From Nemertoderma westbladi (taxonomy: Eukaryota; Xenacoelomorpha; Nemertodermatida; Nemertodermatidae): a DNA stretch of 29,065 nucleotides. This document shows, piece after piece, positions 11,069-21,097 of the stretch (the stretch's first letter is position 1; each line of letters begins with the position of its first letter). The notes under the pieces are model-generated. The model saw only the letters and a program-made list of their open reading frames with translations, did no database searches and was not told where the DNA came from. The position numbers and the translations under genes were made by a program. Where the stretch lies: the NCBI GenBank assembly GCA_032718475.1, contig JAUCBJ010002361.1:1-29065 (forward strand). The letters run 5' to 3'.

Positions 11069-11091
11069 CGGGCCGCTAGGCCCGTCACTAG
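11069..11091 (+). other. Representative 3' hairpin and CTAG end (E8)
   Basis: Six-base stem CGGGCC/GGCCCG with GCTA loop, three bases, then CTAG. In rolling-circle elements this structure marks the 3' end where the strand is released. Equivalent ends stand at 4381, 8060, 8109, 9586, 12573, 14050, 15571 and 17719, and on the minus strand at 1, 1540 and 1589. E4 has a different stem sequence with the same geometry. Confidence 0.75.
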
Positions 11092-12576
11092 TTAGGAACC
11101 GAGAGGTTCATTACTGTAAGAATTGTTGGCTGATTGATTGACTGGCTGGTTAATCTATAGCCAAAACTACTCTAACGATTTTGATGAAATTTTCACAGCG
11201 GCTGGATACCGCGATTCTAAGGTCCCTGGTATGTTCCGCTATTTCGTCCATGAGCCGTGGGCTCGAAAAATAGACATAAACGAAAAAACGCCATAGGCGC
11301 AATGGTAAAATAACACCAATAACAGCTGGTGTCATGATGAAAAATGGCTTATGTAATGGATTTCTACACAAGGCTTAGTATAAATCGATGAGGTTGCCAA
11401 GATTATTGTACTTAGTACACCCATACTGTTTGTTTAGGCCCTAGGACACTCTGTCAAAGCAAATATTAACTGGTTGGTTTAGTTTGAAATCTATTATTGC
11501 CTCAGCTGAATTACTCTTCCCAATGCGCACTCTATGGGAATATCTCCCTCTGCTAATGTAAGCTGAATGACTTAAGTACACAGTGAGTTGGCTACATTAA
11601 TGTCAACATTATTGCAAAATGTTTTATTGTTGGACTCTCTGTCAGTCTCCCCTTCAGAACATTGTATAGGGAATATACTTTAGTTTACTCTACTGTGCCA
11701 TTCAGCTGAATGGATATGAGCGATTGCCAAGTTACAGAGTTGGATCATTCTCTGACCATAGGCAAAGACATCAAATCTTTTTAAAAAGATACTTTTTCCA
11801 TGTTTTATTTTCTGACCAAAAATTTCAATAAAATTTTTTCATAGCCAGTACTGTCAATCGATTTGCCATCAAAAATAACGCAAAAAAATTTTTTTTGCAA
11901 AATTTTAAATTACTGTAAATTTTTGGCGACTGGGGGGGGTAAATTTTTTTCGATCCGCTATAACTCCGGAACGCTTTGTCCAAATTCGATGGGGTTTTTA
12001 TTTTTCAACTTAATTCGATGTCCTCTTTCAGTCTATCCATGTTTCGAAACCCCAAACAGCGCCGTTCAAAATTTAATTTTTTCTAGTTCTAGAATTTTAC
12101 AAATTTCAAAAAAGTTGCAGTATTTTATTAACGCCTTTACGGAATTCGATAGCGTTTTCGATTCTTATATTAAACGCAATATCCTGAATCTCACAAGCCT
12201 AGTTTCGCGTCACCAACGCCAAGACTTCATACTTTTTGAAGAAAATTTTTCTAGAATAATTTTTATTTAATTACTTTTATCGCGATTTCTTATTACTGGT
12301 TGCACATGAATTGATGGAGTTTTCAATTTATTAACTAAACACGATATCGCGTATCGCACCAGCGTGGTTTTAAAATTCCAAAACGAGGTCTTCACTAGTT
12401 GCAGGTCGATTTTGTTCTAGAATTGAGCAACTAATAATAGATCGAATTTATTAATAATTATTGTATGGAATATGATTGTATTTGTACATAATTATTAGTT
12501 CTATACTAATTCTCGTTGTCTCTTTTATTTAAAATAAAAAGTCGGTTCCTTATCGGGCCGCTAGGCCCGTCACTAG
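11092..12576 (+). mobile_element. E9: HINE-like element, GGAACCG type
   Basis: Complete 1,485-bp copy with both terminal hairpins, the subterminal inverted repeat, a short tetramer run and three core repeats. Its 3' half carries private substitutions (for example TCACAAGCC near 12191 and a TTGAAGAAAA variant near 12237). Its 5' half is nearly identical to that of E10, including 'taatctatagcc' and 'gcggctggatacc'. Confidence 0.82.
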
Positions 12577-14053
12577 TTAGGAACCGAGAGGTTCATTACT
12601 GTAAGAATTGTTGGTGGCTGGCTGGTTAATCTATAGCCAAAACTACTCTAACGATTTTGATGAAATTTTCACAGCGGCTGGATACCGCGATTCTAAGGTC
12701 CCTGGTATGTTCCGCTATTTCGTCCATGAGCCGTGGGCTCGAAAAATAGACATAAACGAAAAAACGCCATAGGCGCAATGGTAAAATAACACCAATAACA
12801 GCTGGTGTCGTGATGAAAAATGGCTTATGTAATGGATTTCTACACAAGGCTTAGTATAAATCGATGAGGTTGCCAAGATTATTGTACTTAGTACACCCAT
12901 ACTGTTTGTTTAGGCCCTAGGACACTCTGTCAAAGCAAATATTAACTGGTTGGTTTAGTTTGAAATCTATTATTGCCTCAGCTGAATTACTCTTCCCAAT
13001 GCGCACTCTATGGGAATATCTCCCTCTGCTAATGTAAGCTGAATGACTTAAGTACACAGTGAGTTGGCTACATTAATGTCAACATTATTGCAAAATGTTT
13101 TATTGTTGGACTCTCTGTCAGTCTCCCCTTCAGAACATTGTATAGGGAATATACTTTAGTTTACTCTACTGTGCCATTCAGCTGAATGGATTTGAGCGAT
13201 TGCCAAGTTACAGAGTTGGATCATTCTCTGACCATAGGCAAAGACATCAAATCTTTTTAAGAATATACTTTTTCCATGTTTTTTTTTCTGACCAAAAATT
13301 TCAAAAAAATTTTTTCGTAGCCAGTACTGCCAATCGATTCGCCATCAAAAATAACGCAAAAAATTTTTTTTGCAAAATTTTAAATTACTGTAAATTTTTG
13401 GCGACTGGGGGGGGGGTCAATTTTTTTCGATCCGCTATAACTCCGGAACGCTTTGTCCAAATTCGATGGGGTTTTCATTTTTCAACTTAATTCGATGTTC
13501 TCTTTCAGTCTATCCATGTTTCGAAACCCCAAACAGCGCCGTTCAAAAATTATTTTTTTCTAGTTCTAGAATTTTACAAATTTCAAAAAAGTTGCAGTAT
13601 TTTATTAACGCCTTTACGGAATTCGATAGCGTTTTCGATTTTTATATTAAACGCAATATCCTGAATCTCACTAGCCTAGTTTCGCGTCACCAATGCCAAG
13701 ATTTCATACTTTTTGAGGAAAATTTTTCTAGAATAATTTTTATTTAATTACATTTATCGCGATTTCTTATTACTGATTGCACATGAATTGATGGAGTTTT
13801 CAATTTATTAACTAAACACGATATCGCGCATCGCACCAGCGTGGTTTCGAAATTCCAAAACGAGGTCTTCACTAGTTGCAGGTCGATTTTGTTCTAGAAT
13901 TGAGCAACTAATAATGGATCGAATTTATTAATAATTATTGTATGAAATATGATTGTATTTTTAGATAATTATTAGTTCTATACTAATTCTCGTTGTCTCT
14001 TTTATTTAAAATAAAAAGTCGGTTCCTTATCGGGCCGCTAGGCCCGTCACTAG
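12577..14053 (+). mobile_element. E10: HINE-like element, mosaic of E9-like and E8-like halves
   Basis: Complete 1,477-bp copy. Up to about 13210 it follows E9 variants (AATGCGCACTCTATGG, TTGGACTCTCTG). From about 13258 it follows E8 variants (TTTTTAAGAATATAC, GCCAAGATTTCATAC, TTACTGATTGCAC, TAATAATGGATCG, TTTTTAGATAATT). Its ends and core repeats are intact. This is the pattern left by unequal exchange or gene conversion. Confidence 0.8.
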
Positions 14054-15574
14054 TTAGGAACCGAGAGGTTCATTACTGTAAGAATTGTTGGCTGATTGAT
14101 TGACTGGCTGACTGGCTGGCTGGCTGGCTAATCCATAGCCAAAACTACTCTAACAATTTTGATGAAATTTTCACAGCGGCTGGATACCACGATTCTAAGG
14201 TCCCTGGTATGTTCCGCTATTTCGTCCATGAGCCGTGGGCTCGAAAAATAGGGATAAACGAAAAAACGCCATAGGCGCAATGGTAAAATATCACCCATGA
14301 CAGCTGGTGTCCTGATGAAAAATGGCTTATGTAATGGATTTCTACACAAGGCTTAGTATAAATCGATGAGGTTGCCAAGATTATTGTACTTAGTACACCC
14401 ATACTGTTTGTTTAGGCCCTGCACTCTCTGTCAAAGCAAATATTAACTGGTTGATTTAGTTTGTGGTTCTACACAGGCTTAGTATAAATCGATGAGGCTG
14501 CCAACTGGTTGGTTTAGTTTGCAATCTATTACCGCCTCAGCTGAATAACTCTTCCCCCTTCTGAATGACTATTAGGTATACAGTGTATCGGCTACATTAA
14601 TGCCAACATTATTGCAAAATGTTTTATTGTTTGATTACTCTCTGTCAGTCTCCCCTTCAGAACATTGTATAGGAAATTTACTTTAGTTTACTCTACTGTG
14701 CCATTCAGCTGAATGGATTTGAGCGATTGCCAAGTTACAGAGTTGGATCATTCTCTGACCATAGGCAAAGGCAAATCTTGTTAAAATATACTTTTTCCAT
14801 GATTTTTTTTCTGACCAAAAATTTCAAAAAAAATTTTTCGTAGCCAGTACTGCCAATCGATTCGCCATCAAAAATAACGCCAAAAAATTTTTTTGCAAAA
14901 TTTTAAATTACTGTAAATTTTTGGCGACTGGGGGGGGTAAATTTTTTTCGATCCGCTATAACTCCGGAACGCTTTGTCCAAATTCGATGGGGTTTTCATT
15001 TTTCAACTTAATTCGATGTCCTCTTTCAGCCTATCCATGTTTCGAAACCCCAAACACCGCCGTTCAAAAATAAATTTTTTCTCGTTCTAGAATTTTACAA
15101 ATTTCAAAAAAGTTGCAGTATTTTATTAACGCCTTTACGGAATTCGATAGCGTTTTCGATTTTTATATTAAACGCAATATCCTGAATCTCACTAGCCTAG
15201 TTTCGCGTCACCAATGCCAAGACTTCATACCTTTTGAGGAAAATTTTTCTAGAATAATTTTTATTTAATTACATTTATCGCGATTTCTTATTACTGGATG
15301 CACATGAATTGATGGAGTTATCAATTTATTAACTAAACACGATATCGCGCATCGCACCAGCGTGGTTTCGAAATTTCAAAACGAGGTCTTCACTAGTTGC
15401 AGGTCGATTTTGTTCTAGAATGGAGCAACTAATAATAGATCGAATTTATTAATAATTATTGTATGAAATATGATTGTATTTTTACATAATTATTAGTTCT
15501 ATACTAATTCTCGTTGTCTCTTTTATTTAAAATAAAAAGTCGGTTCCTTATCGGGCCGCTAGGCCCGTCACTAG
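14054..15574 (+). mobile_element. E11: HINE-like element with a short internal duplication
   Basis: Complete 1,521-bp GGAACCG copy with both terminal hairpins, tetramer run and three core repeats. A segment at 14468-14503 repeats the sequence at 14341-14376 (TCTACACAAGGCTTAGTATA and following bases), with differences. That explains part of its extra length. Confidence 0.8.
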
Positions 15575-16528
15575 TCAGGAACCGAGAGGTTCATTACTGT
15601 AAGAATTGCTCGAGACTGGCTGGCTGACTGATCTACAGCCAAAACTACTCTAACGATTTTGATGAAATTTTCACGGCGGCTAGATACGGCGATTCTAAGG
15701 TCCCTTGTATGTTCCGCTATTTCGTCCATGAGCCATGGGCTCGAAAAATAGACATAAACGAAAAAACGCCATAGGCGCAATGATAAAAACACCAGCTGGC
15801 ACTCATGAAAAATGGATAGAGATGGCCTAGTAATGCTATTCTATAGGAATGGCCACCTAACGAGGAAATGCTTTCTGTGCCAAGTATTATCCTCACTTTA
15901 CAACTCAGACAGTAAGCAAACAAAAGCTGTGGGCTTCTAATGTATTACATCATAAGCTGATTGCTCTCCCAATAGCCCTCACACACTCACTGAATCGAAT
16001 GAAATCGAATATCTATTAGCTTAATGCGAATAGCTGGTAACCTGAATGCCATTTTAGTTATTGTGTACTGTTGATTGCAGAGTTGACTGCTATGTTGTAT
16101 GTATTTAATTAAAGTAATTTTCGTAGAGGGAAGTTAATTTGGGATTACTCTCTATCAGATGTAAGCAAAGCTGTTCAGGGGTGGGTCGTGGGACCCAAAT
16201 ATAGTACTATTCATGGCAAACATTAATAAAATCATTCAGTCAACCTGAAGGGTATTTGCTTTAGTTAACTACAGTGTGAAAAGCGAATTTATAATGTTAC
16301 CCATACGTCAGGTAAATGAATTTTTAGATATTTTGTACTGAAGGCAACGATTTCTGATATAATTAAAATACCGGTACAAATTGATTCATTTTTATTTTTT
16401 ATTCTTATTTTTATTTTATATCTATTTTATTGATAAAATAATATTATGATTTTACCGAATTTTATTTACCCCGTTGGGAAGTGTATATTATTATATTATT
16501 ATTAAAATACAAGACAGGGGCTTGTTTC

Positions 16529-16860
16529 GATATATGTAGGTGCGCCCTTCGAGCAGCACGTGAGTTAATCAAATATTAGACACAATGTTTGACTTTGTCC
16601 CTTCGAGCAGCCACGTGAGTTTGGCTTTGACCCTTCGATATATGTATTTGCGCCCTTCGAGCAGCACGTGAGTTACATCAAATATTAGACACACTGTTTG
16701 ACTTTGTCCATTCGAGCAGCACGTGAGTTTTGCTTTCACCCTTGATATATGATGTTGCGCCCTTCGAGCAGCACGTGAGTTACATCAAATAATAGACACA
16801 CTGTTTGACTTTGTCCCTTCGAGCAGCACGTGAGTTTGACTTTGACCCTTCCAGCAGCGT
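16529..16860. repeat. ~108-bp satellite with six CACGTG motifs
   Basis: Three copies, marked by GATATATG at 16529, 16637 and 16744. Each is built of two related half-units containing CCTTCGAGCAGCACGTGAG. CACGTG occurs at 16557, 16612, 16665, 16720, 16772 and 16827, spaced 52-55 bp. CACGTG is the core E-box bound by bHLH factors. No function is shown here. Confidence 0.9.
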
Positions 16861-16865
16861 GTGTC

Positions 16866-17664
16866 AATCGAGCTGAATCATACCGATCGAGCCTAATAGA
16901 ACCCATATAGGCGATGAAGCATAATCGAGCCCAATTGAGCCGAGTCAAGCCGAACGGAGCCGAGTTGAGCCCAATCAAGCCGAGTCGAGCCAGACTGAGC
17001 CGAGTAAAGCCCAATTGAGTAGAGTCGAGCCCAATAGAGCCGAGTCGAGCCCAATTGAGCCGGACCGAGCCAAGTCGAGCCCAATTGAGCCAAGTTGAGC
17101 CAAATCGAGTTGAGTCGACTCAGACCGAGCCGAGCCGAGCCCAATCGAGCCGAGTCGAGCCATGTCACGCCAAATTGAGCCGGACTGAGTCGAGTCGAGA
17201 CCAATCAAGCTGAGTCGAGCCCAATCGAGCCGAGTCGAGCCACACGGAGCCGAGTTGAGTCTAATCAAGCCGAGTCGAGCCAGACTGAGCCGAGTTAAGC
17301 CCAATCGAATCGAGTCGAGCCCAATAGAGCCGAGTCGAGCCCAATCAAGCCTAGTCGAGCCCAATTGAGCTGGACCGAGCCCAGTCGAGCCGGACTGAGC
17401 CAAGTTGAGCTAAATCGAGCCGAGTCAAGCCCAATCAATCCCAATCGAGCCGATTCGAGCCCAATCGAGCCGAGTCAAGACCAATCAAGCCGAGTCGAGC
17501 CGGACCGAGCTAAGTCGAGCCCAATGAAGCCGATTGAGATGAATCAAGCTGAGTCGAGTCGAGCCCAATCAAGCCGAGTCGAGCCCAATCGAGCCAAACC
17601 GAGCCGATCAAACCAAGTCGAACTGAATCGAGCCCAATCGTGCCAGACTGACCCGAGCTCGTTG
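16866..17664. repeat. Decamer satellite (CGAGCCCAAT / CGAGCCGAGT)
   Basis: About 80 degenerate copies of a 10-bp unit with near-invariant GAGCC, alternating CCAAT and CGAGT halves, grouped loosely into 20-30-bp higher units. Stop codons are scarce on both strands, which produces long Ser/Arg/Leu/Gly-rich open frames that I do not regard as genes. It ends abruptly at the E12 3' end. Confidence 0.92.
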
Positions 17665-17722
17665 TCTCTTTTATTTGAAATAAAAAGTCGGTTCCTTATC
17701 GGGCCGCTAGGCCCGTCACTAG

Positions 17723-18393
17723 TTAAAAGTATAAGTCTTTCTCCACAGGCATAGATAAATAGCCAGAATGGTAAATAAAAGTAGGGGAAAGTGGGGGAAG
17801 TAGAATAATGGGGTAAGTGGAAACAACTGAAGCTGTGCGCTCACAATTATAGATACAAACTAAAAATTCCGAATTCCTAACATAGAATTAAATGGGGAAC
17901 AAATTTTATATAGATTTCTTATAGCTTTATTGAGAACTAAATGGTCAAATTTCAACTTGTTCAATCTTTGAATAAAAAATATATTTTTACGCTGTGGGGT
18001 AAGTAGAAACATGTACTAATGTCTCATTCATTACACCAAGCACAATGTCTAGCGTATTGTACTTTTTTGATTTTTACTACCAGCAATATGTAAATAACAC
18101 AAAACCATTAGTTACCGGTACTAGGTACCGGTAGCGTAATAGATGACTAACGTTTTACCGTATGTAATCACATTTTAGAATATTTGCTATTATGATGGTG
18201 CTAAATATTGTAAACATAATTGAAATGAAGCATTTGTCAATAAATCAAAACCAATTTGACTAAATAGCTTTTGCTTTTATCTTTTATTGACTCTTAGCCT
18301 TCAATCTGTCAATAGGTAGCCTATTGGTTTGTTTTTCTCTGCATTTGCTGCCTGATAATTGGTTGTCCTTTTATTCGTCGTCTGGCTATAATC
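17723..18393. other. AT-rich non-coding stretch upstream of the pogo-like remnant
   Basis: No gene seen. It contains G-rich phrases at 17784-17806 (GGGGAAAGTGGGGGAAGTAG), and GGGGTAAGTGGAAAC (17810) recurs as GGGGTAAGTAGAAAC (17996). A related GGGGTTGCTGGAAAC lies beyond the transposase remnant near 19012. These may be transposon flanking sequence, but I could not define terminal inverted repeats. Confidence 0.4.
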
Positions 18394-18873
18394 ATGCCTC
18401 GAAAACGTCCAAGAAAAACTACACGTGGATCATATTCAAATGAAACACTTCAAAGAGCAATAGCTTCCATTAATAGTGGGCAATATATAGTTCGTGAAGC
18501 TGCAGAAACATTTAATATTCCTTCTGGAACTTTAGGCAAAAAAAAGTTAAATTATTCGGATCCAGCTCGTATATTGCAGGGACGCTTGCCTTATTTAGGA
18601 ACAGCAAATGAAAATGCATTGGAATCTTGCCTTATTGCTTTTGGGAAAGCCGGAATGGGTTTAACTCAATAAGAAATTCTAAACATTGTCTGGGACTTTA
18701 CTCGTAGTGATTGTGTTGGAGTGAACCCCTTTAAGGGAAAGAAGCCAGGTGTGGATTTCCTTAAGGGCTTCATGGAAAGCCACCCTCGGTTGTCATGTCG
18801 TAAAGGGGAACAGCTATCAAAGTCTCGGCTTAAAGCTGCAGATCCATTTATTGTGAACAAGTTGAATATTTAG
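18394..18873 (+). pseudogene. pogo/Tigger-like transposase, N-terminal DNA-binding part
   Basis: The start ATG at 18394 opens a basic leader (MPRKRPRKTTRGSYS) followed by a pipsqueak-type helix-turn-helix at about residues 12-50 (ALQ-like helix, VREAAETFNIPSGTL). A TAA stop at 18670-18672 interrupts the frame. The same frame continues to 18873 with the CENP-B/Tc5-type second DNA-binding region (NPFK, a GVDFLKGFMESHPRLS segment, and LSKSRLKA). This order is typical of pogo, Tigger and jerky-like proteins, which bind transposon ends. The DDE catalytic domain is absent, so the copy is truncated and cannot encode a transposase. The family is clear, the subfamily is not. A domesticated short DNA-binding protein is unlikely given the stop. 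Confidence 0.75.
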
Positions 18874-19078
18874 TAGATTTGAATAAATAGTCGCGTATTT
18901 TTATTTACTACTACATTTGGTCGTTGCTTACAGAGTTTACATTGAACAACTATAAAATAATGTTATAGGCCTAACAGTTTCAGTGTGAAATTTTATGTAG
19001 TTTCTATCTATGGGGTTGCTGGAAACATTCTACTTAGCCTAGATTCTGTTTATATGTATTTATATACAGCACAGAAGG

Positions 19079-19660
19079 CCCGCCTCTGTAACCTGCCCCT
19101 TTCCCTCAATTAGTTAAATGATCGTTTATTGTTTTGGTTAGATAATCCCGCCTCTGTAACCTGCTCCTTTCCCTCAATTGGTAATGTTATCGTTTATTGT
19201 TTTGGTTAGAAAATCCCGTCTCTGTAACCTGCTCCTTTCCCTCAATTAGTTAAATGATCGTTTATTGTTTTGGTTAGAAAATCCCGCCTATGTAACCTGC
19301 CCCTTTCCCTCAATTAGTTAAATGATCGTTTATTGTTTTGGTTAGAAAATTCCGCCTCTGTAACCTGTCCCTTTCCCTCAATTAGTTAAATGATCATTTA
19401 TTGTTTTGGTTAGAAAATCCCGCCTCTGTAACCTGCTCCTTTCCCTCAATAAGTTAAGTGATCGTTTATTGTTTTGGTTAGAAAATCCCGCCTCTGTAAC
19501 CTGCTCCTTTCCCTCAATTAGTTAAGTGATCGTTTATTGTTTTGGTTAGAAAATCCCATCTCTGTAAACCTGCTCCTTTCCCTGATTTGGTAAAGTGACT
19601 GTTTATTGTTTTGGCTAGAAAACTCGGCATTAACCTGCTCCTTTCCATCAATTGGTAATT
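19079..19660. repeat. 68-bp minisatellite, about nine copies
   Basis: CGCCTCTGTAACCTGCTCC recurs at 19081, 19149, 19217, 19285, 19353, 19421, 19489, 19557 and, degenerate, 19625: a constant 68-bp period. Each unit also holds TTTATTGTTTTGGTTAGAAA. The first copies are the most regular and the last two decay. The unit matches the arm of the fold-back element at 27370-27450 over nearly its full length. Confidence 0.92.
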
Positions 19661-20190
19661 GTTTTTGGCTATAAAATGAGTGTTTTGCTACGTCATGTGG
19701 TAATCGATTATCGACAACAACCACAAACTATTAAATATAGAGTCTTTTTACCACAGGCGCATATGGAAATCTATCTCATAGTCTATAAATCATGGAATCA
19801 TGGAATGTTTTGGCACAGGCATAGTGAAATCAACTGTCTGACAGTCCAGAAATCAGCAGTCTGACAGTTTGAAGAAATACATACATAAAAAGTCATTAAA
19901 AGGACAATAAAAGTCATTAAAAGGACAACAAAAGTCATTATGCATAATTCGTAAAACAAAATGACAAAAAAAGTCAAATAAAAGGACAAAAAATCACTGC
20001 CTTTCAAAATTGTGAATTAATTACATTTTTTAAGTTTGAATTTCCCTCCAATGCTCCAAATACCAAAATCAGTTAAAACTTATATAAAATTTCTGTCCCA
20101 TGAATAAAATAGGATCTTTATAATGTAGCTATTTCGACCCGAAAATAATTACAAAACTCAAATCTATAGAGTCACATGTTTCTGCTAAGG
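19661..20190. other. AT-rich spacer with short repeats
   Basis: No gene recognised. Between 19885 and 19945 the phrase AAAAGTCATTAAAAGGACAA is repeated two to three times, with degenerate copies to 19990. CTGTCTGACAGT-like words recur near 19830-19870. The ~70-aa open frames here show no recognisable domain. Confidence 0.5.
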
Positions 20191-20215
20191 ATATAGGAGC
20201 AGGAGGGGCCGTTGC

Positions 20216-20917
20216 GTGTTCAGTTCCGTCGCAACTACTGTACCTCCTCCCCCAGTTGGCTTTATTCCGCCAGATACTTCTCGCACCTTCAGGGAGGTAG
20301 TAACCTCTAGACGTTCGTCACCGAGATTTGCTCGGAACTCAGGGCCTCCCTATAGCACCTCCATTTCTCAATCGCGGTTCCCTACCACACCGGCAGTGGT
20401 TGGCGTTAATAGCTCCGAGTCGGCCAGTAGACAGCCTGGAGCTGAGCCTGGGAGTCAGCCAGGGAGTGCTAAGCGACCTCGTTTTTCGCCATCAATCCCG
20501 GCTACAGAAACAGGAACTGTTAATTCGCGGTCGGTCGCGTACAGATTCTGAGGGCTACCAGTTCCCGAAATACCGAAGGTCTCGTCCTGAGTACATCGTA
20601 GGCTTAGGAAGAAAGTGTCTGGTAAAACATTTAAGTCGAAAGTTGCTCCTGCTGAGATTTTTTTGTTTAGAATGGATAATGAGACAACACCACAGGACAT
20701 TGTAGACGACTTGGGAGCCAGCAATATCAAGATTCCGCTTAGCTTTGTTTCGAGGATCTCTAATAAAGAGTCTAGTAGTGCTAGTTTTAAGGTTGGAATT
20801 CCCAGTAACCTCCTTGAAATGGCGCTTGATCCCTTGGTATGGCCCCCAGGGGCTTGTGTTCGTAAATGGATATATTATGCTAGGAGGGGAGGGGATGGCA
20901 GGGGCCGGAGGGCTTAA
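20216..20917 (+). pseudogene. Retrotransposon ORF1 remnant
   Basis: The first part (to ~20530) is rich in Ser, Pro and Arg and probably disordered. The last part (20615-20917) reads through APAEIFLFRMDNETTPQDIV, a sequence ending near LDPLVWPPGACVRKW, which resembles the C-terminal domain of ORF1 proteins of CR1-like elements, thought to act as an RNA chaperone in the RNP. Outer parts are in one frame, but the link (SEGYQFPKYRRSRPEYIVG) is in another frame between ~20530 and ~20605. Two compensating indels therefore break it, with stops TGA at 20549 and another near 20588. The start is not certain. Confidence 0.65.
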
Positions 20918-20935
20918 GCAATAGCTACGTGTATA

Positions 20936-20958
20936 CTGTATATATATATATATATATA
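20936..20958. repeat. TA dinucleotide run
   Basis: About ten TA units followed by a poly-T run, in the gap between ORF1 and the endonuclease region of the retrotransposon. Confidence 0.9.
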
Positions 20959-21097
20959 GATTTTTTTTTTTTAATTTTCACTTAACATTTATATAATATT
21001 TTACATATAATTGTAGGTAATGTATGAGTTCATATAATTGTATGTAATCTATATATATAGATTTATATTTTTTTATACTTTAATATGGCCAGTAAAC

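Larger units (their letters stand above)
9590..11091 (+). mobile_element. E8: HINE-like element, best reference copy
   Basis: Complete 1,502-bp copy. The 5' hairpin is GAACC-GAGA-GGTTC (9594-9607). The subterminal inverted repeat AGGAACCGA (9592-9600) pairs with TCGGTTCCT (11057-11065). A CTGG run of about eight units lies at ~9637-9672 and CCATTCAGCTGAATGG at 10212-10227. The 3' hairpin CGGGCC-GCTA-GGCCCG (11069-11084) is followed by TCA and CTAG (11088-11091). A short terminal hairpin just before CTAG is a defining Helitron/Helentron end feature. Confidence 0.85.
15575..17722 (+). mobile_element. E12: terminal array copy carrying satellite cargo
   Basis: At 2,148 bp it is the longest copy. 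It starts TCAGGAACCG, with canonical Helitron-like TC where the others have TT. The 5' hairpin and about 200 bp are GGAACCG type. From ~15785 to 15920 it matches E6 (ACACCAGCTGGCACTCATG, and 'gagatggcct' onward). Bases 15925-16515 are not recognised in other copies. Two satellites follow (16529-16860 and 16866-17664). At 17660 it rejoins the family 3' end at CTCGTTGTCTC, with the subterminal repeat, hairpin and CTAG (17719-17722). The core repeats are absent and seem to have been replaced by the cargo. Confidence 0.75.

Noticed and set aside
1-17722. Autonomous Helitron with Rep/helicase genes
   Set aside because: No frame in the array shows HUH-Rep or helicase motifs. All copies are too short and frame-poor.
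16736-17754. Four long open frames in the GAGCC satellite
   Set aside because: A 10-bp repeat with few stop-forming triplets opens several frames on both strands. The low-complexity products are expected from the repeat.
19079-19660. CRISPR array
   Set aside because: The 68-bp units are contiguous without unique spacers, and the surroundings are eukaryotic transposons. The same holds for 25401-26005.
19668-19680. TATAAAA box as a promoter
   Set aside because: A single AT-rich match with no start-site elements or gene downstream. Expected by chance in this composition.
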